From the NCBI RefSeq assembly GCF_002269255.1, contig NZ_CP022823.1:1984001-2048000 (forward strand): a DNA stretch of 64,000 bases, in the 5' to 3' direction. Source of the stretch: Klebsiella quasivariicola (GTDB lineage: Bacteria; Pseudomonadota; Gammaproteobacteria; Enterobacterales; Enterobacteriaceae). Both the position numbers and the translations under genes were made by a program. Of this stretch, positions 17,230-25,864 are shown piece after piece. Position 1 is the first letter of the stretch, and each line of letters begins with the position of its first letter. The notes beneath the pieces were generated by a model. That model did no database searches and had not been told where the DNA came from. It was given only the letters and a program-made list of their open reading frames with translations.

Positions 17230-17484
17230 CTATGAAGCATCGCCATAGAAGTGTTCTGTGTGGTCGAAACATATATGCTCAACTACTTCCTTAACACAAT
17301 GCTGAATTGATTGTGCTTCCCGATCATGTATAGACCGATCCAACAGATATAATAAAGTCCTTTGATTCTTGTTATCGTTAAGGCGGCTGAGGCAATATAG
17401 TCTTGGCTGGAGGTTCCATGCCGTAAAGATTCTGTAGTGTGATCCCCCGCACAGGGAGACGGATATGGCAGCTCTATGACTCAC
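17230..17484 (-). CDS. Uncertain small ORF
   Basis: An 84-codon frame that does not overlap any better gene. The translation (MSHRAAISVSLCGGSHYRIF... ending EHFYGDAS) is rich in His, Arg and Cys and I do not recognise it. No clear ribosome-binding site precedes the ATG. It could be a small ICE gene, the remnant of a longer one, or chance. Reported only because this stretch is otherwise empty. Confidence 0.3.
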   Translation of the reverse strand: MSHRAAISVSLCGGSHYRIFTAWNLQPRLYCLSRLNDNKNQRTLLYLLDRSIHDREAQSIQHCVKEVVEHICFDHTEHFYGDAS

Positions 17485-17512
17485 CTCTGGTTTCTTGGAA
17501 AACCTGATGTCG

Positions 17513-18319
17513 CTAAATATCGGTTAAGTGTGCGCTTGTTTTCCGTTCGGCAAAATAGTGTGCGGGTGTACTGCCCATGGTTTTTTTGAACATGGTGATA
17601 AACGCATTAACCGATTCATACCCCAGATTAGCCGCAACATTCTGAACCGAAACGCCGCTAGCCAGTTCCCGGAGAGCAATTATCAGTTGCAGTTGCTGAC
17701 GCCAGCGTCCGAACGTCAACCCGGTTTCGCGCAGCATTAAACGCGCGAGAGAACGCTCGCTAAGCGCCAGTCTTTTTGCCCATGTTTTGAATGTGCTTCG
17801 GTCATCAGGTTGACTGACCAGAGCATCGGCCATGGCGCGGATTTTAGGATGCGACGACACAGGGAGGCTCAGTTTCTGCTGAGGCATGGTGGCTAATTCA
17901 TCAAGTGTTACTCTGGTCAGTCTGGCTAGATGGCTTTCTGGTGGGTATCCGATGCCCTCGTGGGTTAAACGGGCAATGAGTTCTTTGATCAGACCAGAAA
18001 TGGCCAGAGTGCAGCATCGCTCCGGCAGCTCGGCGGCTCCAGGCTCGATAAAAAGATAGTTGAGATGCGCATTCCAAGTAGCTTTTGCGCTGTGCGGCAC
18101 TCCCCCAGGGATCCAGACGGCACAATCAGGCGGCACGATCCAGATATCATTTTCGGCGCGACAAATGACCGCTCCATAGAGGGCAATAATCAATTGCCCT
18201 TTGCGGTGCGTATGCACAGGCACTTCGGCCGCGTAATCGACAAAATCTAAATGACGCGCGACTGCGGGGCAGGAGGTGGTATCCGGATCGAACAGCGTAT
18301 TGGCAAGTGGGGGTAACAT
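17513..18319 (-). CDS. AraC-family regulator (cupin + HTH)
   Basis: A 268-residue regulator. The N-terminal half is an AraC-type cupin (HLDFVDYAAEVPVHTHRKGQ, IWIVPPDCAVWIPGGVPHS), the C-terminal about 100 residues hold the two helix-turn-helix units (WAKRLALSERSLARLM and VQNVAANLGYESVNAFITMF followed by KTMGSTPAHYF). It is divergent from the FUSC pump operon with a short shared promoter region, so it most likely senses a pump substrate and controls that operon. The frame is open to 18436, but that would overlap the pump gene; ATG 18319 begins the conserved domain. Confidence 0.85.
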   Translation of the reverse strand: MLPPLANTLFDPDTTSCPAVARHLDFVDYAAEVPVHTHRKGQLIIALYGAVICRAENDIWIVPPDCAVWIPGGVPHSAKATWNAHLNYLFIEPGAAELPERCCTLAISGLIKELIARLTHEGIGYPPESHLARLTRVTLDELATMPQQKLSLPVSSHPKIRAMADALVSQPDDRSTFKTWAKRLALSERSLARLMLRETGLTFGRWRQQLQLIIALRELASGVSVQNVAANLGYESVNAFITMFKKTMGSTPAHYFAERKTSAHLTDI

Positions 18320-18395
18320 AGATTGGCAACATTTAGGTATTTTTTGACAGAATAGAGTATTTAAGTGGATATGCAAGCCGGTAATAATTTCCGGC

Positions 18396-20435
18396 ATGAA
18401 AAAATTAACGCGAGTTACTTTCATTTTTTTACACACGATATGCCATCGTCTTCACGGTATGGCTTCTCCTTCACTACTGAATGATGCGAACGCTCTGCTC
18501 TATTCGGCGAAGAGTTTTACCGCTGCGATGCTCGCATACTATATTGCATTATCAATTGGCCTGGAGCGGCCTTCCTGGGCAATTATCACCGTATATATTG
18601 TTTCCCAAACCTCCGTCGGAGCATCGCTAAGCAGAAGTTTGTATCGTCTGGTGGGAACGGTTATTGGCGCTGGCATGACGGTATTAATTGTACCCACGTT
18701 CGTGAATTCCCCCGTATTTTGCAGCGTGATACTGGCAGGCTGGATTACATTCTGCCTCTATTTGTCCTTGCTGGAACGTACGCCCCGGGCCTATGGTTTT
18801 GTCCTTGCTGGTTACACTGCGAGTCTGATTGGCTTCCCTGCTGTATCCGATCCTGGCGCGATTTTTGACATCGCTATCACTCGGGTACAGGAAATCATGA
18901 TCGGTATCTTCTGCGCGGCACTTATTCATCGCTATGTATTACCCGCGCGCATCTCAGGCCAGTTCAACAGTAAATTATCGCAGACGCTGCTCGCGGCGCG
19001 ACAGCGTATCGCAGAGACTTTAACAGGCAAACCCGATCCTGTTTCCTCGCCGCTGCATATGGCACTGGCATTGCAGTTCCTGCAGGGCATCAGCCATCAT
19101 ATCCCTTATGATTTTGCGTTCTCTGTACCGGTCCGGCAAGCGAGAAAAAGGCTTCATGACAGGCTTGCGCGATTAGTCATTGTTAACTGTGAGTTACGTG
19201 ACCGTTTAGCGCTGATAGCGAAGATACCTTTCGATGTGCAAATTTTAATGGATGATGTTGAGGTCTGGCTGGCCTGCAAAGATGAAGGAAAATTTAAAAG
19301 CGAGGGGGAAGCGCTCAAAAAACGCAGTGAAAAATTACTGCAGCGCTATGTCGTACATGAGTTGACGTTTGTAGAAGCACTGCATGTAAGTTTTATGCGC
19401 TACCTGACAGAGGCCATTGTCCTCGTGCAGCAGTGCTATCGTCTTTCGGATGCCATTCATCACGCGAATCAGATGCCTGCGCACTCAGAAATGAATACCG
19501 TGAAAGGGTATGTATTCCACCGCGATCCTCTTACTGCTGCCCGCACCGCATTGGGCGCTTTCACCATCATTTTGAGCGGCTGCATGGTGTGGATTTTCTC
19601 GGCATGGCCTGATGGCGGTACGGCAGTATCTATCCTTGGCGTTTGTTGCACACTGTTTGGCAGCTTCGATACGCCTGCCCCGCATATTGTGAAATACATC
19701 ATTGGTTCCCTCTGGGGAGTTGTGATAAGCCTGATTTACAGCTTCGTTCTCCTACCGCAAGTCAGTGATTTTATCGTGCTGGTAGTGGTTCTAGCTCCGG
19801 TATATCTGCTTGCCGGATCGCTCCAGGCAAGGCCGCCCACCACGTTTATGGCGATGGGGATCACACTGACGCTGCCTATTTTGTGCGAGCTGGGTGCTCA
19901 TTACAGCGGGGATTTTGCCGTGGCGGTGAATACCTCTATCGCATTATTTTCTGCAACTGGCTTTGCGGTATTCAGCATGGGCTTTCTGCAGACTGTGCAG
20001 GCAGATGCGGCAATAAATCGCCTGCTTAAATTATGCCAGCGCGATATTAACCGCAGCGTGAAAGGTGTGTTGAATACTGATGAAACTCTCTGGATCAACC
20101 TGATGATCGATCGGGCTGCGTTGATACTGCCACGTTTGCCGCGCAGCGGACAGTCATCAGAACAGGCATTGAATCATCTTTTGCACACCCTGCGTATAGG
20201 CCTGTGTGTAATGCGATTACGCCGATGGGATGCGCATGCAGACAAAGAAATAAAAGAGGTTCTCAATTGTCTTACACACTCGACGGATATTAACACCTTA
20301 CTTGAACGGATTGTCAGCCTGACTGAGCGTAGCCTGTCCGTAGCAGATGAACTATCGCGGCATCATGTTAATCAACTGGTTGATCTGTACTGCGCATTAA
20401 GCACTCAGGAAATGGAGCCTGTCGATGATCAATGA
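18396..20435 (+). CDS. FUSC/AaeB-like efflux pump, membrane subunit
   Basis: A 679-residue inner-membrane protein with the duplicated FUSC/PET architecture: six hydrophobic spans (about residues 35-185), a cytoplasmic helical domain, a second group of spans (about 385-530) and a C-terminal soluble domain. The segment SIGLERPSWAIITVYIVSQ near residue 55 is typical. Homologues such as AaeB export aromatic carboxylic acids and related toxic compounds. It forms an operon with a DUF1656 and a HlyD-type gene, both overlapping by a few bases. An internal ATG at 18459 is an alternative start closer to the family's usual N-terminus. Confidence 0.88.
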   Translation: MKKLTRVTFIFLHTICHRLHGMASPSLLNDANALLYSAKSFTAAMLAYYIALSIGLERPSWAIITVYIVSQTSVGASLSRSLYRLVGTVIGAGMTVLIVPTFVNSPVFCSVILAGWITFCLYLSLLERTPRAYGFVLAGYTASLIGFPAVSDPGAIFDIAITRVQEIMIGIFCAALIHRYVLPARISGQFNSKLSQTLLAARQRIAETLTGKPDPVSSPLHMALALQFLQGISHHIPYDFAFSVPVRQARKRLHDRLARLVIVNCELRDRLALIAKIPFDVQILMDDVEVWLACKDEGKFKSEGEALKKRSEKLLQRYVVHELTFVEALHVSFMRYLTEAIVLVQQCYRLSDAIHHANQMPAHSEMNTVKGYVFHRDPLTAARTALGAFTIILSGCMVWIFSAWPDGGTAVSILGVCCTLFGSFDTPAPHIVKYIIGSLWGVVISLIYSFVLLPQVSDFIVLVVVLAPVYLLAGSLQARPPTTFMAMGITLTLPILCELGAHYSGDFAVAVNTSIALFSATGFAVFSMGFLQTVQADAAINRLLKLCQRDINRSVKGVLNTDETLWINLMIDRAALILPRLPRSGQSSEQALNHLLHTLRIGLCVMRLRRWDAHADKEIKEVLNCLTHSTDINTLLERIVSLTERSLSVADELSRHHVNQLVDLYCALSTQEMEPVDDQ

Positions 20436-20640
20436 TTTCAATATTGAGGGCGTTTTTGTACCCGGTCTACTGTTAATTTCCCTCGTCGCGCTCACCTGTA
20501 CGCTATTACTCGTGCAGCTTTTCTCGCTAAGCAAGGGTTACCGTCGCTTGCCGTTTCGCCCGATGATCGATTTTTCCATCTTTATTATTACTTTTTACCT
20601 GTTGTTGCAGGGACTGACCGAACTGGGGTTTTTAAAATGA
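20425..20640 (+). CDS. DUF1656 / AaeX-like small membrane protein
   Basis: A 71-residue protein with two hydrophobic helices (FVPGLLLISLVALTCTLLLV and MIDFSIFIITFYLLLQ) joined by a basic loop (SKGYRRLPFRP). This is the DUF1656 family, of which AaeX is a member, encoded between or next to FUSC and HlyD subunits. Its role in the pump is not established. The start overlaps the pump gene by 11 bases and the stop overlaps the adaptor gene by four. Confidence 0.87.
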   Translation: MINDFNIEGVFVPGLLLISLVALTCTLLLVQLFSLSKGYRRLPFRPMIDFSIFIITFYLLLQGLTELGFLK

Positions 20641-21500
20641 AATCGTTACTTTCTCTACTGGGCCGCTATTTGCTGACGCTCAGCGCTGTGGCGGTTGCTA
20701 CGCTTTTGGCTTTTATTCTCTGGAAACATTATGTGCAAACCCCCTGGACCCGCGATGGTCGGGTTCGTGCGGATGTGGTCCAGATTGCGCCGGATGTCTC
20801 TGGACCGGTTCTGAATGTGGCCGTCCGCGATAATCAGTGGGTTAATCGGGGCGATGTGCTCTATTCCATTGACCCGCACTGGTTGAGGTTGGCAGTGGTC
20901 AGCGCCCAGGCTGATGTTGAGGCGAAACGTCATGAAATGCTGATGCGCCAGGATGCGGCGAGGCGACGCTCTCAGATTAAAGGGGTGATTTCCAGCGAGG
21001 ATTTACAACAAACAGCCAGCGCAGCCAGCGTCGCTGCGGCTAATTACCACGGTGCACTGGCTGCGCTGGACCTTGCAGAGCTTAACTTATCGCATGCTAT
21101 TGTTCGGTCACCGGTTACGGGCTATGTCACACATTTGCGGCTTCGCCCTGGTGACTATGCCACAGCGGGAGAAACTAAAGTTTCCATCATTGATGCCAAT
21201 AGTTTTTGGGTGGTTGGCTATTTTGAAGAGACTAAGTTGCAACATATCCGCACGGGAAATACTGCACACATTACGCTGATGGGATTTAAGCCGGTGATCA
21301 CGGGTCATGTTGAGAGTATCGGACGCGGAATAGATGATAACAATGACGAGACCGGGGGGCTTGGCCTGCCTAATGTCGAGCCAACCTTTAGCTGGGTGCG
21401 GCTCGCGCAGCGTATCCCGGTTCGGATTCATATTGACAGATTGCCGGAGGGAGTTGAATTGGTGGCTGGACTGTCTGCGAGTATATCCATCACACCATAA
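20637..21500 (+). CDS. HlyD/AaeA-type membrane-fusion adaptor
   Basis: A 287-residue periplasmic adaptor. An N-terminal membrane anchor (LLTLSAVAVATLLAFILWKH) is followed by the DGRVRADVVQIAPDVSG beta-barrel/lipoyl segment, a short helical hairpin (residues about 85-145) and the second lipoyl half (SPVTGYVTHLRLRPGDYATAG). It would bridge the FUSC subunit to an outer-membrane channel. No channel gene is encoded nearby, so a host TolC-like protein is presumably used. Together the three genes make a complete AaeAB-like export unit. Confidence 0.9.
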   Translation: MKSLLSLLGRYLLTLSAVAVATLLAFILWKHYVQTPWTRDGRVRADVVQIAPDVSGPVLNVAVRDNQWVNRGDVLYSIDPHWLRLAVVSAQADVEAKRHEMLMRQDAARRRSQIKGVISSEDLQQTASAASVAAANYHGALAALDLAELNLSHAIVRSPVTGYVTHLRLRPGDYATAGETKVSIIDANSFWVVGYFEETKLQHIRTGNTAHITLMGFKPVITGHVESIGRGIDDNNDETGGLGLPNVEPTFSWVRLAQRIPVRIHIDRLPEGVELVAGLSASISITP

Positions 21501-21612
21501 TAAAAAGTATGGTTTCTATTGAGGATTTATGCAGAACTTAGGGATTGTCAGCTCTTGATCTATATGCCTGATGAAAATGTATTTCTAGTAGAGTAATTCT
21601 AAGGTTTCGGTT

Positions 21613-21969
21613 ATGAAAAACAGAAAAGATTTTGTAAATAACTTAATTATCTGGATAAACAAAAATATAGAGATGCCACTAAAAATTGATGATGTGGCTA
21701 TCAGGTCCGGATATTCAAAATGGCATTTGCAGAGACTGTTTTTTTCTGAAACAGGGCAGAGCCTGGGAGGTTTTATCAGAGAGAAAAAATTATGTCTTAT
21801 TTTAGAGGCTGTTATCACAACAAATGAACCTTTGATAAACATCGCGATGCGATTTGGCTTTGACTCTCAGCAATCATTAACTCGGGCATTCCGAAAAAGA
21901 TATAATGTCCCACCACACCGGTATAGAAAAAATGCCGTCAATATTAAAAATAACTCTTCTTGGGGGTAA
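21613..21969 (+). CDS. MarA/SoxS/Rob-like AraC-type activator
   Basis: A 118-residue regulator made only of the two helix-turn-helix units of the MarA/SoxS group. Diagnostic segments are SGYSKWHLQRLFFSETGQSL (first recognition helix) and FGFDSQQSLTRAFRKRYNVP then PHRYR (second). These proteins activate efflux, redox and porin-control genes from mar/sox boxes. Lacking a sensor domain, it should act by abundance. It follows the pump operon by about 110 bases but has AT-rich composition unlike that operon, which suggests a separate origin. I did not find a clear marbox next to the pump. Confidence 0.9.
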   Translation: MKNRKDFVNNLIIWINKNIEMPLKIDDVAIRSGYSKWHLQRLFFSETGQSLGGFIREKKLCLILEAVITTNEPLINIAMRFGFDSQQSLTRAFRKRYNVPPHRYRKNAVNIKNNSSWG

Positions 21970-22544
21970 GGTAATTACCCGTATCATAAGGATGAGTTTT
22001 TAAATCCTTAGTAAGTATCTGGGTTATGGGTGGGGTTCATCTTGTAATAATGGTCTTAGTACCGCTGTTATAGATTTTTGAAGAAAATAAAAATTCTCAT
22101 TTATTTCATTGTAAATGAACTTAAGGCTTTCTGTGCAATATGTTTTTTTCATGCTTTTGCATGTGTAAGGTATCGGTTAGTACAGTCTGATTCATTAATT
22201 GGAATATAATTACGAACCCATGTATGTATTTAGTAGTTGGATGAGCTAAGGTTAATCTATTTTGTGGATTTTGGATTCGAGCGAACCTATGCAATTCGAC
22301 TAAACCCTCCTTTAATAAGGAGTGGCTTTAATGTATATGCGTGGTTGCGAGCATTTAAGTACTGTTGCTTGCTTTTACTTTTCTAATGCTTGATAATTGA
22401 TGATATGTATTGATACCAGTAGTACAGAAATACAATGTCCCTTGAGGTGACAAGGAAAAAAGAGTCAAAAAAACTAATTATGTCCGTATTACTGATTTTA
22501 GAGTCCTTAATACGGACATTTGGGTTTGGTAAAATTCACTTGCG
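21970..22544. other. AT-rich non-coding stretch
   Basis: About 575 AT-rich bases with no convincing gene. One 20-codon frame (22331-22393) has a good AAGGAG site eight bases upstream but no recognisable content. The rest shows only short A/T runs. Composition resembles the flanking MarA-like and helix-turn-helix genes, so all three probably arrived together. Confidence 0.5.
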
Positions 22545-23463
22545 TCAATCAGACATTGATGTGGGGGAACCGCGTACGAGTGCAGTTTTTAACTTATCAC
22601 CACTGAGCCTGTCGGTAATGCCTTCGTCAGATGCCCATTGTTCGAAAATAGATAGTAGTTTGTACGGTTTACTAATTAATGGACGGATGACTTCATTGTT
22701 TTTACAGGCCAGCCAGAAAAAACGAGATAGTGGTGTTGATATTCGCGTTGCAGATAATGGGGGCACTCTGCTATTGGTTATGATGTCAATGACTTTATCA
22801 AGTTCAGCATGTCGAATAACAAACCAGGCATCCCGAGGTAAAATATGAGCCGGGAAATACTCTTTCCCCAGGTAATTATTTATCCTCTTTGAGAATATCT
22901 CTTTATGTACATATGGTGAAATGTTTTTAGGGAGTTGCATAATTTTTTGTGTTATTCTTTCTTCCCATGTCATTTTATCGAATAGTTGAAATGGTTCTCC
23001 TTGTAAGCTAACTGTTATGCCATGATTAAAATCAATAGCTCCTGTTACAGGTAATGGTATTTTAAGAGATTGGGAAAGTAATTTTTGTACTAGAACATAT
23101 TCATATCCAATCAATAGAGTGTCAATCACTCTCTCTGTGGGAATGATATATTTGCCAGTAGTGCTAACAATAAAATTATGTCCTTCAATAAACGCTTTTT
23201 TGTCAAGAAGACATAAACGATTTATTGATGACATATCACATGGTCTGAGCCTTACTTTGTAGCTCGATCTCTGTATTTTTCGTAATGTAATTGGCGACTG
23301 AAAGTAAATAGAGAGATGAATGCTGCCATGTAATGCATGCCTGTAAATGTCACTTTTTTTTAATCTTCAGTCCTTTTTTATTTATCACTTCGACTGCTTC
23401 ACGGATAGTCAGCCAGTCAGGCGAACTATAGTTTGTATTTGATAGTGTTTGTTTTTTTGACAT
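22545..23463 (-). pseudogene. Frameshifted helix-turn-helix gene (unknown family)
   Basis: Two frames join into one 305-residue protein if a single A is removed from an eight-A run at about 23353-23360 (minus strand). The first part, from ATG 23463 (AGAGG upstream), reads DWLTIREAVEVINKKGLKIK, and after the shift SDIYRHALHGSIHLSIYF, an excisionase-like helix-turn-helix. The remainder (to 22545) is a 229-residue domain of unknown function. As sequenced, the first frame stops right after the A-run (KIKKK then stop). The intact part could also start at ATG 23234. Real mutation, sequencing error and transcriptional slippage at the A-run are all possible. Confidence 0.72.
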
Positions 23464-23697
23464 AGTGGTTTGCCTCTATTTCTATTTTTTAAAAAAATAC
23501 CATGAATTTTCCAGTGAAATTAATTTCATGGTGCGGGATCTATTACGTTATAATATTTGGATTATATTGATACGGGGGCTTCTTAGCGTTTCAGTCCCCC
23601 ATATCCGGCCTCATATTTCGCAGTGATTGAAAAGAAGAACAAATATCAGGTTAAACTAATTCAATTCTCAAACATTATTTAAGTTGAATGGAAGACA

Positions 23698-24504
23698 TTA
23701 CATAAATCTGTCTGCTCCGCCTGATGCTTCAATTGTCTGTCCAGTAACAAACTGATTCCTCCCAGAAAGTAGGAACGTAGCAATTGCAGCAATATCTTCA
23801 GGAAGTCCAAAGCGGCCCACAGGCGTTTTCTCTTTACCCAGTAATGCCATTACCTCTTCGTCTGTTCTGTCAGCCAGTTCAGGACGACGATTGCGAACAT
23901 TCGGTAGCATGTTCTGCGCCCAGTTATCCGTCGCGACAGCACCCACTCCGATCGCATTGACCAGAATGCCATCCGGAGCCACGCTAAGTGCTAAACTACG
24001 GGTCAGGTTGTTGATAGCGGCGCTCAGTGCGTGTGAGACGGTAAGTTGCGGATTAGGGTAGATACCGCCAATGGATGAGATATTGACAATACGCCCCCAG
24101 TTTCGTCTCTGCATCCCGGGAATGATTACCTTACAAAAACGTCGCATGGCGGAGAATTTGGTCTCAGTCATTATCTGCCAGTCTTCTTCCGAAGTGGTTA
24201 ACAGCGTGCCCGCATGAGCTCTTCCGGCATTGTTCACCAGTAAATCAATACGCTGAAAAACTTTTTCCGCTTGTTCAACCACTAAAGAAGGTAGTTTGGG
24301 ATCAGTCACATCCCCGGCAATAGGCAGCACCGAAACACCGTATTTCTCTGAAATTTTTTTCGCAGCAAGAATCAGCTCAGGTTCTCGTCTGGCCACCATG
24401 ACTAAATGCACACCATTCACGGCCAATTCTTCACAAATGCTGAAACCAATTCCGGTATGGGCTCCAGTTACCAGAGCCACTTTTCCAGTCAGTTTTAAAT
24501 CCAT
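23698..24504 (-). CDS. SDR-family protein lacking the catalytic Tyr-Lys pair
   Basis: A 268-residue short-chain dehydrogenase/reductase fold: NAD(P)-binding TGAHTGIG (13-20), DVT (65-67), NNAG (91-94) and Ser144 of NISS are all present. At the catalytic Tyr-x3-Lys position the sequence is Ser157-x3-Ser161 (TVSHALSAAINN), with the correct 13-residue spacing from Ser144. The nucleotide sequence supports both serines. Either it uses another mechanism or it binds rather than reduces its ligand. It is divergent from the MFS transporter gene. GAGGAGCAACAA precedes the ATG. Confidence 0.88.
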   Translation of the reverse strand: MDLKLTGKVALVTGAHTGIGFSICEELAVNGVHLVMVARREPELILAAKKISEKYGVSVLPIAGDVTDPKLPSLVVEQAEKVFQRIDLLVNNAGRAHAGTLLTTSEEDWQIMTETKFSAMRRFCKVIIPGMQRRNWGRIVNISSIGGIYPNPQLTVSHALSAAINNLTRSLALSVAPDGILVNAIGVGAVATDNWAQNMLPNVRNRRPELADRTDEEVMALLGKEKTPVGRFGLPEDIAAIATFLLSGRNQFVTGQTIEASGGADRFM

Positions 24505-24676
24505 TTGTTGCTCCTCAAGTTAAGCACAGTCAATAACATGAGCAGTATTAGTAACAAATCTCTTTTTCAGGAGCTTGTGCATCAGAATTCAGATGTCTGA
24601 AAAAAGCGGTCAAAGAGTTGGGTGTCGCCTTTGCTTATACTCCAGACAATATTGAGTTTAGTGCCAGGAGTGGTCA

Positions 24677-25864
24677 ATGCGTTCGGACAATCACGGGCTT
24701 TCTTCTACCAGGATTCTTATGCTGGGGATTATTTGTTGTATTGTTGTGGCTAATATTTATTTTAATCAATCTGTCCTGAATTTAATTGCCGGATCATTTC
24801 CCAATGAATGGGGAGCTGTTTCTTTGATCCCCATGGTCACCCAGGTAGGCTATGCGGTGGGCTTATTCTTTCTGATCCCCCTGGGCGATTATATTGAACG
24901 TCAGCGGCTTATCCTGCGTCAAGCGCAGGTGCTTTTCCTGGCAATGATCGGCATGATGTTATCCCCAACGGCGACAGTGTTGGTGTTCTTCTCCTTCCTT
25001 ACCGGGATGGCTGCAACAGTAGCTCAACAGATAGTGCCGCTTGCCGCCTCGCTCTCAAGAACTTCTGCACGAGGTAAAACCGTTGGTACGGTGATGAGCG
25101 GTGTCCTGGCAGGTATCCTTGCTGGCCGGGCTATCGGAGGCCTTATTGGTCAGTATTTCGGCTGGCGTGGCGTCTTTTTATCCGGCGCGATCATGACATT
25201 GCTGGCTATATTTTTCATCTTACGCATTTTGCCTACTCAGTCGTTGTCAACGCCAAAGTTTAACTATCTGGCGGTATTACGTTCATTAGGACTGCTGTGG
25301 AAAAACGAGCCGCAGGTGCGTGGTGCAACTCTTACACAAGCAATGCTGTTTGCCTCCTTCAGCGTGCTGTGGACCGTGCTCCCTTTCTGGTTAGCTCATC
25401 GCTACGATTACGGTGCAGGGATAACCGGCGCCCTAGCTGCTTTGGGGTTAATCGGTATTCTGTGTGCGCCTCTGGCGGGAAGTTTCAGCGATCGTCAGGG
25501 ACCATTCCGAATGGTTGTTTTTGGTGTGATACTCATGCTGCTAGCCTGGACTGTTTTTTGGAGATGGAACAGTATTGTGGGTATGGTGGTGGGCATTCTA
25601 CTACTGGATGCGGGTGAGCAATGTGTACTGATAGCTAATCAGCACACGATTTATTCTTTGCGTCCGGATGCCAGAAACCGTCTTAATACATTATTTATGT
25701 GCGTTATGTTTATTGGCGGAGCATGTGGCTCACTGACTGCCACCTGGTTATGGGAGACAACTCATAGCTGGGCGCTGATTTCTTCAGCAGGGGGCGGACT
25801 CGTGATCATGGGGATGTTGATAGCCGTAAAACGTAAATATTCAGGCCCCTATTCGGGCACATAG
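24677..25864 (+). CDS. MFS transporter (12 TM, drug/metabolite efflux type)
   Basis: A 395-residue major facilitator protein with about twelve hydrophobic spans. The motif A equivalent is GDYIERQRLI near residue 73 and a second half equivalent is GSFSDRQGPFRM near residue 275; GVLAGILAGRAIGGLIGQYFG resembles the motif C region of exporters. The substrate is unknown. AGGAG lies six to ten bases before ATG 24677. The 3' end overlaps that of the convergent regulator by 24 bases. The neighbouring SDR and regulator suggest one small module. Confidence 0.88.
   Translation: MRSDNHGLSSTRILMLGIICCIVVANIYFNQSVLNLIAGSFPNEWGAVSLIPMVTQVGYAVGLFFLIPLGDYIERQRLILRQAQVLFLAMIGMMLSPTATVLVFFSFLTGMAATVAQQIVPLAASLSRTSARGKTVGTVMSGVLAGILAGRAIGGLIGQYFGWRGVFLSGAIMTLLAIFFILRILPTQSLSTPKFNYLAVLRSLGLLWKNEPQVRGATLTQAMLFASFSVLWTVLPFWLAHRYDYGAGITGALAALGLIGILCAPLAGSFSDRQGPFRMVVFGVILMLLAWTVFWRWNSIVGMVVGILLLDAGEQCVLIANQHTIYSLRPDARNRLNTLFMCVMFIGGACGSLTATWLWETTHSWALISSAGGGLVIMGMLIAVKRKYSGPYSGT

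Noticed and set aside
22331..22393. A 20-codon frame with a good AAGGAG site, possibly a leader peptide.
   Set aside because: No codon bias, no attenuator-like hairpins and no gene close downstream on that strand.
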